Made by a program: the position numbers and the translations under genes
The notes under the pieces: generated by a model
What the model saw: the letters and a program-made list of their open reading frames with translations, nothing else
The model's database searches: none
Told to the model about the DNA's origin: nothing
Origin: Collinsella sp.
GTDB taxonomy: Bacteria > Actinomycetota > Coriobacteriia > Coriobacteriales > Coriobacteriaceae
NCBI GenBank assembly: GCA_022713905.1
Contig: JAIHTM010000004.1
Span: 1-41,474 of the forward strand
Reading direction: 5' to 3'
DNA length: 41,474 nt
In this document: piece by piece, positions 28,968 through 37,377 of the stretch
Numbering within the stretch: the first letter of the stretch is position 1
Layout of the letters: each line of letters opens with the position of its first letter

Positions 28968-31445
28968 TCAGACAAGCAGATCGTACACGCTGCGCATGGC
29001 GAGCAACCCGTCCGTCATCCATTGGTAGGCTTCTGTCATACCGCCGGAGAAATCCACATCATGCCGTACCAAAAGGTGGCGGTTCTTCTTGTCGGCTTCC
29101 GGCTCGTCCCAAGTCGCCTCGCCCAAAGCAGACAGCATCTGTTCAACGGAATCCTTCATGCCGTAAAGTTTCGTGTACTGGAACGTGTCGATGAAATACA
29201 GGTCGACCGTAATGTAGCCGTCTCGAATATTCAACGCTCCATCCGGGTGGCAGAACCCCGAGCCTACGCCGAAGCTGATCCATGTGTCGCTGTTCGTCTT
29301 GCGACCGGATGGGTCGCCGTATACAGCAACAAAGTCGGGCCGCGTTGCAGCATATTTATACAGGCCATTCCAGAAGCTGCGCCGCAGTGAGATATTGTTG
29401 CTGACTTGCCGCAGTTCGTCCAAGGTTCTGCCGTCCGCGACTTTCCACACTGTCCAACCGTTGTTGATCTGCTTGTTCTCGCCGGTTTCGAGCATTCTGG
29501 CGCGGCGGAACGCGCCGGATGGGCTATCGAATATCTCGCCGTTGGACAGGCGAATGCGATGGTCTTCGGTTACGGTTGCCGTGGCGGTTACGCCGGCATA
29601 CCGACTTTCCAACATGTCACCGGCTGCAAGGATCCCTCTCTTGCATAAGTCGGCGAAATCGACGGCATTCTGTTCGCGCTCTCCTTGGCTCAAGTTCCTG
29701 CTGCGCAGAGTCTGCATAGCCTGTTCCCCCGCTGTGGGGCTTGTCCACACCTGCAATGCAAGATCGGCAAGTCGCGCGCCGCGCCGCGCGATCGCCTGTT
29801 CATCCCATTGCGTGGCGTCGTGCAGTTCAGCGGAAATGGACAGGTATTCGCTATTATACCCGCCGATCGCACGGTTCTTCTTATGTTCGAATGTTCCGTC
29901 GGAAAGTTCCGAGTTGTATGCGGTCAATGTCAGATTGCCCAGACTGTTCACCAGCAGCGGGAATCGGCCGGGGTCGGAGAGCATATCGCGCCATTTGGCA
30001 TGCGCCATGGCGTTCTGTGGCATGATGTGTTCGACGGTGTATTCGTCGAAGGACCGCGGGTCCTTGGGGTGGTTGTGGTTTTCCAATCCGGCGAGCAGAT
30101 ATTTGCAGCGCGAGGCCGGGCGGTACAGATTCTCGCCGAGCAGTGCCTGCCTGAATTCCTTATCCGTGGGCATGCGCGTGGCTTTGGCGGTTTCGGTGAG
30201 GAGCAGCGCGGCGAAGGTTTCGGCCGGATCGTCTTCCGCTGATTCGAGCTTGGCGATCAACGACGGGACGAGCTTGTTCAGTCCGTTGCTGGATACCGAG
30301 CAGACCATTCGGCGGAACAGATACGATTCGAGATCCGCGAGCATGCGCAGCAGCCCGTCCCGGGTTATGCGTTCATGCTTCCATGCCGCGAACATGTACA
30401 GGAGCATCCGATCCGTAACAGTGCTGTCCAGGGTTTGGATCGAGGCGAGACGGCGGTCCACGTTCGCGTCGCCGCTGCCGGCAGACGCGATGCCTTTGAT
30501 GGCGGCATAATACCCGGCATATTCCAGCATGTTCTCCAGAAGCCCGCGTGTGCGTTCCATGCGCGGCAGGGAGCTGTCGGCTGCGAAACGTTTGAATTCC
30601 GAGTACATGTATCGGTTCTTGGACACGGGCCTCTTCAACGTGACGACCATCCAGTCATGCAGGAACGCGTCGAATGAGAGACTGCCGAGCACACGCTCCA
30701 TGGGCAGCCAGTAGTCGGCGTACAGGGCGTTCTGCTCGGCTATGGGGCATCCCATGAGCATGTAGTTGCGTACCAGGTCGGAAGTCTCCAGATCAAGCCC
30801 GGTGGAATTCATCGACTCGAATACCAGTTGCGGTTCGTCGCGTCCCTGGTCCAGGGTGACGGACACGACTTCAAGGCGTTGCAGTCCGTTCCACACCGTG
30901 TTCACGTCATCGATTGCGGCGACCAGGGAACGGAACAGATCGAGGTTCGCTTCCAGCCGGGACGTTGTTCCGGCCTGGTTCCCATGATTCGGCCGGTCAA
31001 GGGCAAGCACATGGTCGCACATGCCGCGCAGCACGTCCCGGTCGTCGCCGGAAAGCGTCAGCTTGCAGCGGCCTTCGCCAGTCGCATACTTGTCGACAAG
31101 ATAACCGCGGTCGATGATCATGTCTGTGGAGAAGCGCAGGTTCTCCGGGTGTTCGTGGGCGTATTCTGCCAAGGCGATGAGCAGCAGGGTCACCGAGGTG
31201 AGCCGCTGCTGACCGTCGATGAGCAGACAACGGCTGACGCCGTCCGGGCTGATGCCGCCCTCCTGCATCCATACGACCGACCCGGTGAAATGCGTTCGAT
31301 CCGGGCGTCTGCCGGCGGCTATGATGTCGGCCCACAATTGACGGCACTGCGCCTCGCCCCATGAGTATCTGCGCTGATACACCGGCACGACGAACCGAAG
31401 CGAACCGGTCAATAAGTCCAACAGGATTTTTTTGCCAGCGTCCAT
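28968..31445 (-). CDS. GmrSD-like DUF262/DUF1524 nuclease
   Basis: 825 residues from MDAGKKILLDLL (RBS GGAAGT). The N-terminal DUF262 domain has 'VVPVYQRRYSWGEAQCRQLW' and the 'LLIDGQQRLTSVTLLLIALAE' motif (~75), implicated in nucleotide use by GmrS. The middle DUF1524 domain has an HNH-like 'DEYTVEHIMPQNAMAHAKW' (~475) and 'LVNSLGNLTLTAYNSELS'. The C-terminal ~130 residues look like DUF4268 ('SFWNGLYKYAATRPDF', 'SWISFGVGSGF'). This is a type IV-like restriction enzyme that usually attacks modified phage DNA. GC-rich, unlike the gene before it. Confidence 0.8.
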   Translation of the reverse strand: MDAGKKILLDLLTGSLRFVVPVYQRRYSWGEAQCRQLWADIIAAGRRPDRTHFTGSVVWMQEGGISPDGVSRCLLIDGQQRLTSVTLLLIALAEYAHEHPENLRFSTDMIIDRGYLVDKYATGEGRCKLTLSGDDRDVLRGMCDHVLALDRPNHGNQAGTTSRLEANLDLFRSLVAAIDDVNTVWNGLQRLEVVSVTLDQGRDEPQLVFESMNSTGLDLETSDLVRNYMLMGCPIAEQNALYADYWLPMERVLGSLSFDAFLHDWMVVTLKRPVSKNRYMYSEFKRFAADSSLPRMERTRGLLENMLEYAGYYAAIKGIASAGSGDANVDRRLASIQTLDSTVTDRMLLYMFAAWKHERITRDGLLRMLADLESYLFRRMVCSVSSNGLNKLVPSLIAKLESAEDDPAETFAALLLTETAKATRMPTDKEFRQALLGENLYRPASRCKYLLAGLENHNHPKDPRSFDEYTVEHIMPQNAMAHAKWRDMLSDPGRFPLLVNSLGNLTLTAYNSELSDGTFEHKKNRAIGGYNSEYLSISAELHDATQWDEQAIARRGARLADLALQVWTSPTAGEQAMQTLRSRNLSQGEREQNAVDFADLCKRGILAAGDMLESRYAGVTATATVTEDHRIRLSNGEIFDSPSGAFRRARMLETGENKQINNGWTVWKVADGRTLDELRQVSNNISLRRSFWNGLYKYAATRPDFVAVYGDPSGRKTNSDTWISFGVGSGFCHPDGALNIRDGYITVDLYFIDTFQYTKLYGMKDSVEQMLSALGEATWDEPEADKKNRHLLVRHDVDFSGGMTEAYQWMTDGLLAMRSVYDLLV

Positions 31446-31479
31446 GGTGATTTCACTTCCTATCGCCTTTGAATAGCAG

Positions 31480-34380
31480 TTCAATTATTGTGCAGATAAT
31501 AATTCTGTTACTTTCAATCAGCCTACCTCAGATGTTCTTTGTGCGTCTTTCTTCAAGACAATCACACCATGTTCACAACCAATACATTTATAACGAATTC
31601 CCGTACAACCCTGCGAATCGAAAATATAGAAATCTGCATCCATGCAATCTGAAAGATTGATTATCTCCGGCACAAAAACACTTAAATTACTCTCATCTTT
31701 GAGTAAGACTCGACTGATTTTATTGGTTATGCATACAATTATTTGATCAAATTTTTCATCAGAGATAAAATAAATATTCCTCTCCTCGCCATTACTAATG
31801 GTGTTTTCCAAATAATTATCTAAAGATTGTCTATATTCTGGAATACGCACACCATCTTTAAAAGATGCCCATCTATTTGAGACGTTGCAATATTTCAGCA
31901 ACATCTCTCGCGCTTTCTTAGAAGATTCTTTCTGAATATATTCACACAGTACTCTTTTCCAATTGTCATTTTCTTCCGATGAAAGAAAACCCAAATAATC
32001 TTCAAAGAGTTCTCTGACCTCTCTTTCATCTGTACATCTTCTTTTTATATAGTCCTTCTTATTTAGAATAAATTGAACAGCCCTTAAGCTGTAACGAGAA
32101 AGAAGATCCAACGTATCAGCTGTATTTTTAAACTTCTCCCCTTGTTTGTAATTATCAAATTCGTTAATTTTATATGTAATCAATAAAGTATGCTCACATA
32201 ATTTAAAGTCCTCAATAGCCAGCCAATTAGAATAACTTTCATCAAGATAGGGATTAAAGAAAGCGTTCTTTGTAGGATTAAATGATCCTTTTTTTGAATT
32301 GCATGTAGGACAACATGGAATCAAATTGAACGGAGTAGTACTCAACGATGCATATATCGTTTTAGGTAAGAAATGATCAAATGTTCTAGAAGGCTCAATT
32401 CCACAATAAGGACAAAGCAGTCTTTCTGGATCAAATTTATAATATTTCAAAAGTTGTTTTCTGTCATAGAGGAACTCCCAATTATTTTTATCTTCTGTAG
32501 CTCTTGCCTCCTCAACATAATCTTCCCATCCTAAATCAAGCAATCGAGCATTCTCTTTGAAGGCACTACGAATTGCAATAAGTTTCTTTTCATAATCTTT
32601 TACATTTTCCGTTGTCTTCTTATTCTTTAATATAGTAAATAAAATAGAATAGACGTCTTTTAAATACTGAGAAATACTTTCTTTATCCTTACGCTTTCGG
32701 CAAGGTACATCAGGGAAAATATTGCTAAACATATCCTTAATGTTTTTCATTGCTGCCCTTTCGGCCATGCTTCACCTACGATGTATGGAAGCAATGCTCT
32801 CGCTTCCATACCAAGCTTTTCTCCAAATTCATCCATGCAATAGCTTGAAAGACTCTCCTTAGAAAAAGGCTTATTATATTTTTTCTCGACCTTTTCTTTT
32901 GGAATTTTCTTAACTGTGTCTTTCAAAAAACTGAAGTAGCCACTTTTGTCTGCATTCACACCGAATACTTCATTAAGCAATACGCCAAGATTTTCTCCAA
33001 ATGTTTCAATATTAGGATGAGAGACGTAGCGAAGTCCATCTCTTGATCGAAGTACGTACACGCATTTTCGTGGAATCTCACGTAAAACGACAGGAGAATG
33101 AGTTGCAAAAATTGCCATTGCACCCGTTCTTTCATTGCTTAAGAAAGAGCGAATCTCGTTTATATAAGCACTTAAAAGCGGAGCGTGCAAATAATTTTCC
33201 GGTTCATCAATAATGAGCAACGATCTAGACGTATTGAATTTATAAATCATAAAAGCAAATACAAATAGGACTTCTTTTTGACCAGCACTGCATTGATCTA
33301 CATTAGATTCATCTGCAATCCATTTACGAAATTCGTTAGAATTATTTTCCTCAAGATAAAAATCAATTTTCGAAATGAAATCCAACCCATAGAATTTTAC
33401 ATTCTGCGCAATTCTTCTCAAACTATTCATTAGTTTTTCTGAAAGTCTATTAGACCTAGAAATGTCGACTAAAAGTTTTTTTAAAGCGTCAGAAGAAAAG
33501 ATATCCATGGATCCCGCCTGATTCACATCGGCATCTAACCTATTAGTCGAGATATAAATGATATGATTCACGTCTTCATTGATTCCAGAATACTTTTCCG
33601 CAATTCCTTTAAGGAAAGTCGTTTTCCCAACACCATTTTCTCCAATTAACACATGAATGTTTTCAGGAGGAAAAACTTTTGAATCTGCTTCAAAAACAAT
33701 TCTCCGTATTAGATACTCATTTTCTTCTCTATTTTCAGCTTCACTATTGAACACATACTCTAGATGGAATAGCCCCACCTCAGCAAGTCCTTTGTCGACA
33801 ATATCTCGCACTGTGGAAATATATTTCTCTGCTCCTTCTTTATCAGACTCATATTTTCTCATTAACGAAACTTGATAAAATCCAGAAGAACTTACATAAT
33901 CTATTTTCTTACTTAAAATTAGATCATTCAAAGATATAAGTACATCATGCAACTTATTTTTATTTATATTTATATAATATTTATATAAATTTTTATATAT
34001 ATTTAAACCAAAAGAACGCTGCCCATCAATACTAGGAAAAACATGTTTTTTATTATTGAAATGAAAGTGCTTGCATAATTTCTGAAATAACACATTACGA
34101 AGTGCTCCAGCTTTCATATCACTAAATACAATCTCGGGGTGTATAAAGGCACTTACTCCATTTTGCGAGCGCGTATAATCCCAAGCATTTGGAAGAAAAC
34201 AACGAAATAGGTTGGTCCGTCCCTGCAAGAGCGGATAATTCCCCACTGCGCCATAAAATGCAAGCGATCCAGCAACACCTTCATACTCTTGAAGGAACAT
34301 TTCCCGCATATGCCTATCGGTCAGCAATTCGTTCATACGCTTACTCAGATCGGAAGCCGTAAGCTTATGAATCGCAAAAT
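31480..34380. other. Low-GC insert within the defence operon
   Basis: By eye the GC content falls from above 50% in the methylase N-terminal part and the DUF262 gene to roughly 30-35% in this block, which holds the ATPase half and the HNH gene. The extreme is an A/T-only stretch near 33957-34012. Such a border inside one gene points to acquisition from a low-GC donor. Confidence 0.75.
31518..32750 (-). CDS. HNH endonuclease, partner of the ATPase (PtuB-like role)
   Basis: 410 residues; start MKNIKDMFSN overlaps the chimera's stop as ATGA, preferred to the ATG at 32768. Zinc/HNH motif: 'LLCPYCGIEPSRTFDHFLPK' (~112-130) and 'NLIPCCPTCNSKKGSFNP' (~147-162). The rest is a long AT-rich-codon alpha-helical region. 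In Septu the ATPase PtuA works with an HNH nuclease PtuB; the strict coupling here fits that division of labour. The gene is strikingly low GC compared with both flanking genes. Confidence 0.75.
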   Translation of the reverse strand: MKNIKDMFSNIFPDVPCRKRKDKESISQYLKDVYSILFTILKNKKTTENVKDYEKKLIAIRSAFKENARLLDLGWEDYVEEARATEDKNNWEFLYDRKQLLKYYKFDPERLLCPYCGIEPSRTFDHFLPKTIYASLSTTPFNLIPCCPTCNSKKGSFNPTKNAFFNPYLDESYSNWLAIEDFKLCEHTLLITYKINEFDNYKQGEKFKNTADTLDLLSRYSLRAVQFILNKKDYIKRRCTDEREVRELFEDYLGFLSSEENDNWKRVLCEYIQKESSKKAREMLLKYCNVSNRWASFKDGVRIPEYRQSLDNYLENTISNGEERNIYFISDEKFDQIIVCITNKISRVLLKDESNLSVFVPEIINLSDCMDADFYIFDSQGCTGIRYKCIGCEHGVIVLKKDAQRTSEVG

Positions 34381-37366
34381 AAGGATTCGCATCGGAAACG
34401 GCATCCGTCTCGCTCCACTGCACATTCACCCACGGCGGGTTGCCGACCATGAAGTCGAAGCCGCCGTCTTTGAACACGTCGGCGAATTCGAGCTCCCAGT
34501 GGAAGAAACGCTGCTTCTTGGCGATTTCCTTCACCAAGCGAAGCCTTTGCGCTGGTTCCCCATCACCTTTGCAAAGCTCATCGAGATCCAGAGTGTGGTC
34601 ATACATGTAGTCGCGTTCATGACTATCGTCCATGGTGTCCATAAGCGTGGGCTGATTGTTATCCATCGACATCAGAGTGAATCCCTCTTCCTGTGGAATC
34701 TCGCCGGTGAGGATCAGCGACATTTCCGTGAGATACTGCGATCTTGTGGGGAGCAGACCCGCCTGATCGATAGGCCAGAACCACAGCGAGCACCAGTAGT
34801 CCATGGCAAGTTTCAAACGAGCGTATTCGCTGGCGTTCTCAGCCTTTTCCGAATGGTAGGCAATGCGAAGCATCTCATCTTTCTCGCGAATGGTGAGGTT
34901 GTTGCCACGGAAGTATTCATTTTCGATGCCAAGCAACCCCTGCCCATGCTTCTGCTGGTTTTCCAAAGCCTTCGCGGTCTTTTTGGAAACGTTCGCGTCA
35001 AAACCGTAGATAATCAAATCGTCTTGAGTCGCCTTTTCCAATTGCCGACGCGCTTTGATCTGGCCGCGCCATAGTTCGTCGATGGTCTTTGACAACGACC
35101 TCATCAGACCAATCTCCGTCTGGGAATAAGGCTTCTTGGCGAATTCCTTCTTCCAAGCCTTGATGGTTTCCAGATGTTCGGATTCTATGCTTTTGACGGT
35201 CTTGTCATCATACTTGCACATGTCCGGATCTCCGGTCAGGAACTGGTAGATGCGCTTGACGGATGACGAACTCTGGTTGAACCCGATATGCGTGGGTTCG
35301 ACCTCATACCAGTGGCGGTTTTTGGTAGCGCCGGCCAGATTCGATTCCGAATACCCGACGCGACGGCCGCCAATCAGCGAATTGCCACATTGCAGCTGGG
35401 TGCCGAACCATGGTACGAAGGATCCTTCGCAAATGGTGTTGAGCCATAGGGACACTTCTCCCAATTCCACTGCCACGGGGTTCAGGTCGATGCCGTAGAT
35501 GTTGTGGTCGGCGATGTACATCTTAACCTTCTGCAGTTCAGCCTGCCTGTGTTCCGCGGGAATCGCCGCCTTCTGGCCTTCCTCAGCAACCCGCTCCTTC
35601 TCCCTGCGGTTCAGATACATAGTGGCCAGCTGGTTGATGGTCTCGTTCAGGAAGGTCGCAGAGCCCATAGCCGGCTCGCAGATCTTCAGGCTCAGAATAT
35701 CGGCGGCTTGATGGACACGTGGCTCAATCTCCTTGAGCGCGTACTTCACCAGGCATTGCGCAAGACTGTCCGGCGTATAGAAGGAGGCCGACGTTTCACG
35801 TTCCCGGCCTGCAAGTCGGTAGATGAATGTGCCCGGCTCGTAGGTGCGTAGCTCGCCGGCATGCAGGCTCTTGTCCGGGTAGCGTACACGCTCGGCCTCC
35901 GAATAATTGTCGAGTTCTCGTTCCGGCACAAAATAGCCGACTTCCAAAGGGTCGTAGGAATCCTTGGCTCGTTTGACCTCGTAGAGTTTCTCCTTGGCGA
36001 TGAAACCACGGTAAGACAGCAATGCCTCATACACGGCACCCATCTGGCTGATGCCCAGGGCCGCATAGGAGATGCGCTGCCTGCGTTTGACTCCCTTACC
36101 CGTCTTGGTGACGCTCATCAAATCGACGATGCGCAACATTACGCTGTCGCGGAGTGCGGCATGTTCGATCAGCGCGGTCCGTTCCGGGTCGAAGATGTGC
36201 GCCTTGAGCGGTGGCACCATGAACACCGCGTTGGTGGCCTCCTCGGCGGACAATCCTTTGAACTGTTCGTCCGTCTTCGGATACCCATTGAATACCAGAT
36301 CGTCGAGTCGGCGCAATGTGTACGCTAGATAGGTGGAATCGCCAGCCTCATCCATGCAGCCACGCATCTGTTCCGCAATATCTCGCAAGCTGTCCAGCGA
36401 ATAGCCGGTACGGTAGATGTCGGATTTCATCGGCGCGTAGCCGAGCGACGGCTTCGCCTCGATGAACAGGAGGAACAGCAGACGGTACATGTATCGCAAC
36501 GCCTGCACTGTCAGATCGCCCGCGTCGATTTCGTCGATGCTCCGCCCCTTATTACAAGTCCAGTCGTGGATGACCTCATTACCAAGAATCTCCACACATT
36601 CACGTAACGCGGAACGCAGATTGTCAGACACCTCAACCGCGTTCTTCGCAGACGTGTCATCAAACGTGTCAAGCAGACTGTCACCTTTGTTCGGGCAGAG
36701 ACTATCACGACGCAACAGCACAGCCATCGCCGTATACACATGATCCTGATGGCGGCTGAAGATCTCGTCCAGGTCAAACAGCATGCATTTCTTGTCATTC
36801 CATTTACGGCGGTCGATCAACGCTATCTGATGCAACCCCATGAGAAGAATCCACCGTGCCGGCTCGTCGAAATCGGCAAGCAGCATACGTGCATATTCCT
36901 CACAGGAGGTGCCGTCCTTGCTGGAGCCGTCTTCGATGGGGCTTTCCAGAACGCCTGCCTCCGCACTATCGGACAGGCTCACCAGAACTTGCAAGCGCGG
37001 AGCCCCATCGGAATCATTGACCTGATAGTAGACAGGAACAGACTTCCCTGAAATCCGGTCGGGCAATCCCTCGTCTTTGGCTTGATTCCCCTCCTGCGTA
37101 TAGCCGAGTGCGGCGAGCATGTCGTCGATGAAATTCCGTACCCGTTCAGCTGGAAACAGATCGTTCTCGTTGTTGTTGATGACTTCGGTGAACGACTGGC
37201 GCATGTCCTTCAGCAGTCGCGCTGGGCGTTCCTCAGGAGGAAGCTGTTTCCAAGGTGTGGAGGCATTCTTCACTTCATCCGGAAAATATTCCTTCATATA
37301 GTACGGCGTGTAGAAGTCGTTGACCGCCTCGATGCCTGGGAACGTCTCGTTCAGTTCCTTCGCCAT
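32747..37366 (-). CDS. Chimeric DISARM-type adenine methylase fused to ABC-type ATPase
   Basis: 1539 residues. Residues ~1-1110 are a DISARM/Eco57I-type N6-adenine methylase (DrmMI-like): SAM motif 'KICEPAMGSATFLNETINQL' (~565), 'YGIDLNPVAVELGEVSLWLNT' and catalytic NPPW (~975, 'FMVGNPPWVNVQW'), then 'FPSIDGQRSFGLNIYKN' where a target-recognition domain should begin. Instead an AT-rich linker leads to a nearly complete ATPase: 'LLISLNDLILSKK', Walker A 'IHVLIGENGVGKTTFLKGIA' (~1242), signature 'SAGQKEVLFVFAF' (~1360), Walker B 'LLIIDEPENYLHAPLLSAYI' (~1384) and H-loop 'ATHSPVV' (~1422). One open frame, RBS GAGGGGGAG, 11 bp after the helicase. The lost TRD makes methylation specificity doubtful. 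Confidence 0.85.
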   Translation of the reverse strand: MAKELNETFPGIEAVNDFYTPYYMKEYFPDEVKNASTPWKQLPPEERPARLLKDMRQSFTEVINNNENDLFPAERVRNFIDDMLAALGYTQEGNQAKDEGLPDRISGKSVPVYYQVNDSDGAPRLQVLVSLSDSAEAGVLESPIEDGSSKDGTSCEEYARMLLADFDEPARWILLMGLHQIALIDRRKWNDKKCMLFDLDEIFSRHQDHVYTAMAVLLRRDSLCPNKGDSLLDTFDDTSAKNAVEVSDNLRSALRECVEILGNEVIHDWTCNKGRSIDEIDAGDLTVQALRYMYRLLFLLFIEAKPSLGYAPMKSDIYRTGYSLDSLRDIAEQMRGCMDEAGDSTYLAYTLRRLDDLVFNGYPKTDEQFKGLSAEEATNAVFMVPPLKAHIFDPERTALIEHAALRDSVMLRIVDLMSVTKTGKGVKRRQRISYAALGISQMGAVYEALLSYRGFIAKEKLYEVKRAKDSYDPLEVGYFVPERELDNYSEAERVRYPDKSLHAGELRTYEPGTFIYRLAGRERETSASFYTPDSLAQCLVKYALKEIEPRVHQAADILSLKICEPAMGSATFLNETINQLATMYLNRREKERVAEEGQKAAIPAEHRQAELQKVKMYIADHNIYGIDLNPVAVELGEVSLWLNTICEGSFVPWFGTQLQCGNSLIGGRRVGYSESNLAGATKNRHWYEVEPTHIGFNQSSSSVKRIYQFLTGDPDMCKYDDKTVKSIESEHLETIKAWKKEFAKKPYSQTEIGLMRSLSKTIDELWRGQIKARRQLEKATQDDLIIYGFDANVSKKTAKALENQQKHGQGLLGIENEYFRGNNLTIREKDEMLRIAYHSEKAENASEYARLKLAMDYWCSLWFWPIDQAGLLPTRSQYLTEMSLILTGEIPQEEGFTLMSMDNNQPTLMDTMDDSHERDYMYDHTLDLDELCKGDGEPAQRLRLVKEIAKKQRFFHWELEFADVFKDGGFDFMVGNPPWVNVQWSETDAVSDANPYFAIHKLTASDLSKRMNELLTDRHMREMFLQEYEGVAGSLAFYGAVGNYPLLQGRTNLFRCFLPNAWDYTRSQNGVSAFIHPEIVFSDMKAGALRNVLFQKLCKHFHFNNKKHVFPSIDGQRSFGLNIYKNLYKYYININKNKLHDVLISLNDLILSKKIDYVSSSGFYQVSLMRKYESDKEGAEKYISTVRDIVDKGLAEVGLFHLEYVFNSEAENREENEYLIRRIVFEADSKVFPPENIHVLIGENGVGKTTFLKGIAEKYSGINEDVNHIIYISTNRLDADVNQAGSMDIFSSDALKKLLVDISRSNRLSEKLMNSLRRIAQNVKFYGLDFISKIDFYLEENNSNEFRKWIADESNVDQCSAGQKEVLFVFAFMIYKFNTSRSLLIIDEPENYLHAPLLSAYINEIRSFLSNERTGAMAIFATHSPVVLREIPRKCVYVLRSRDGLRYVSHPNIETFGENLGVLLNEVFGVNADKSGYFSFLKDTVKKIPKEKVEKKYNKPFSKESLSSYCMDEFGEKLGMEARALLPYIVGEAWPKGQQ

Positions 37367-37377
37367 GGTCTCCCCCT

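Noticed and set aside
31518..32750. Calling the HNH gene ptuB outright
   Set aside because: The HNH motif and ATPase partner fit, but the protein is longer than typical PtuB and family identity cannot be shown without a search.
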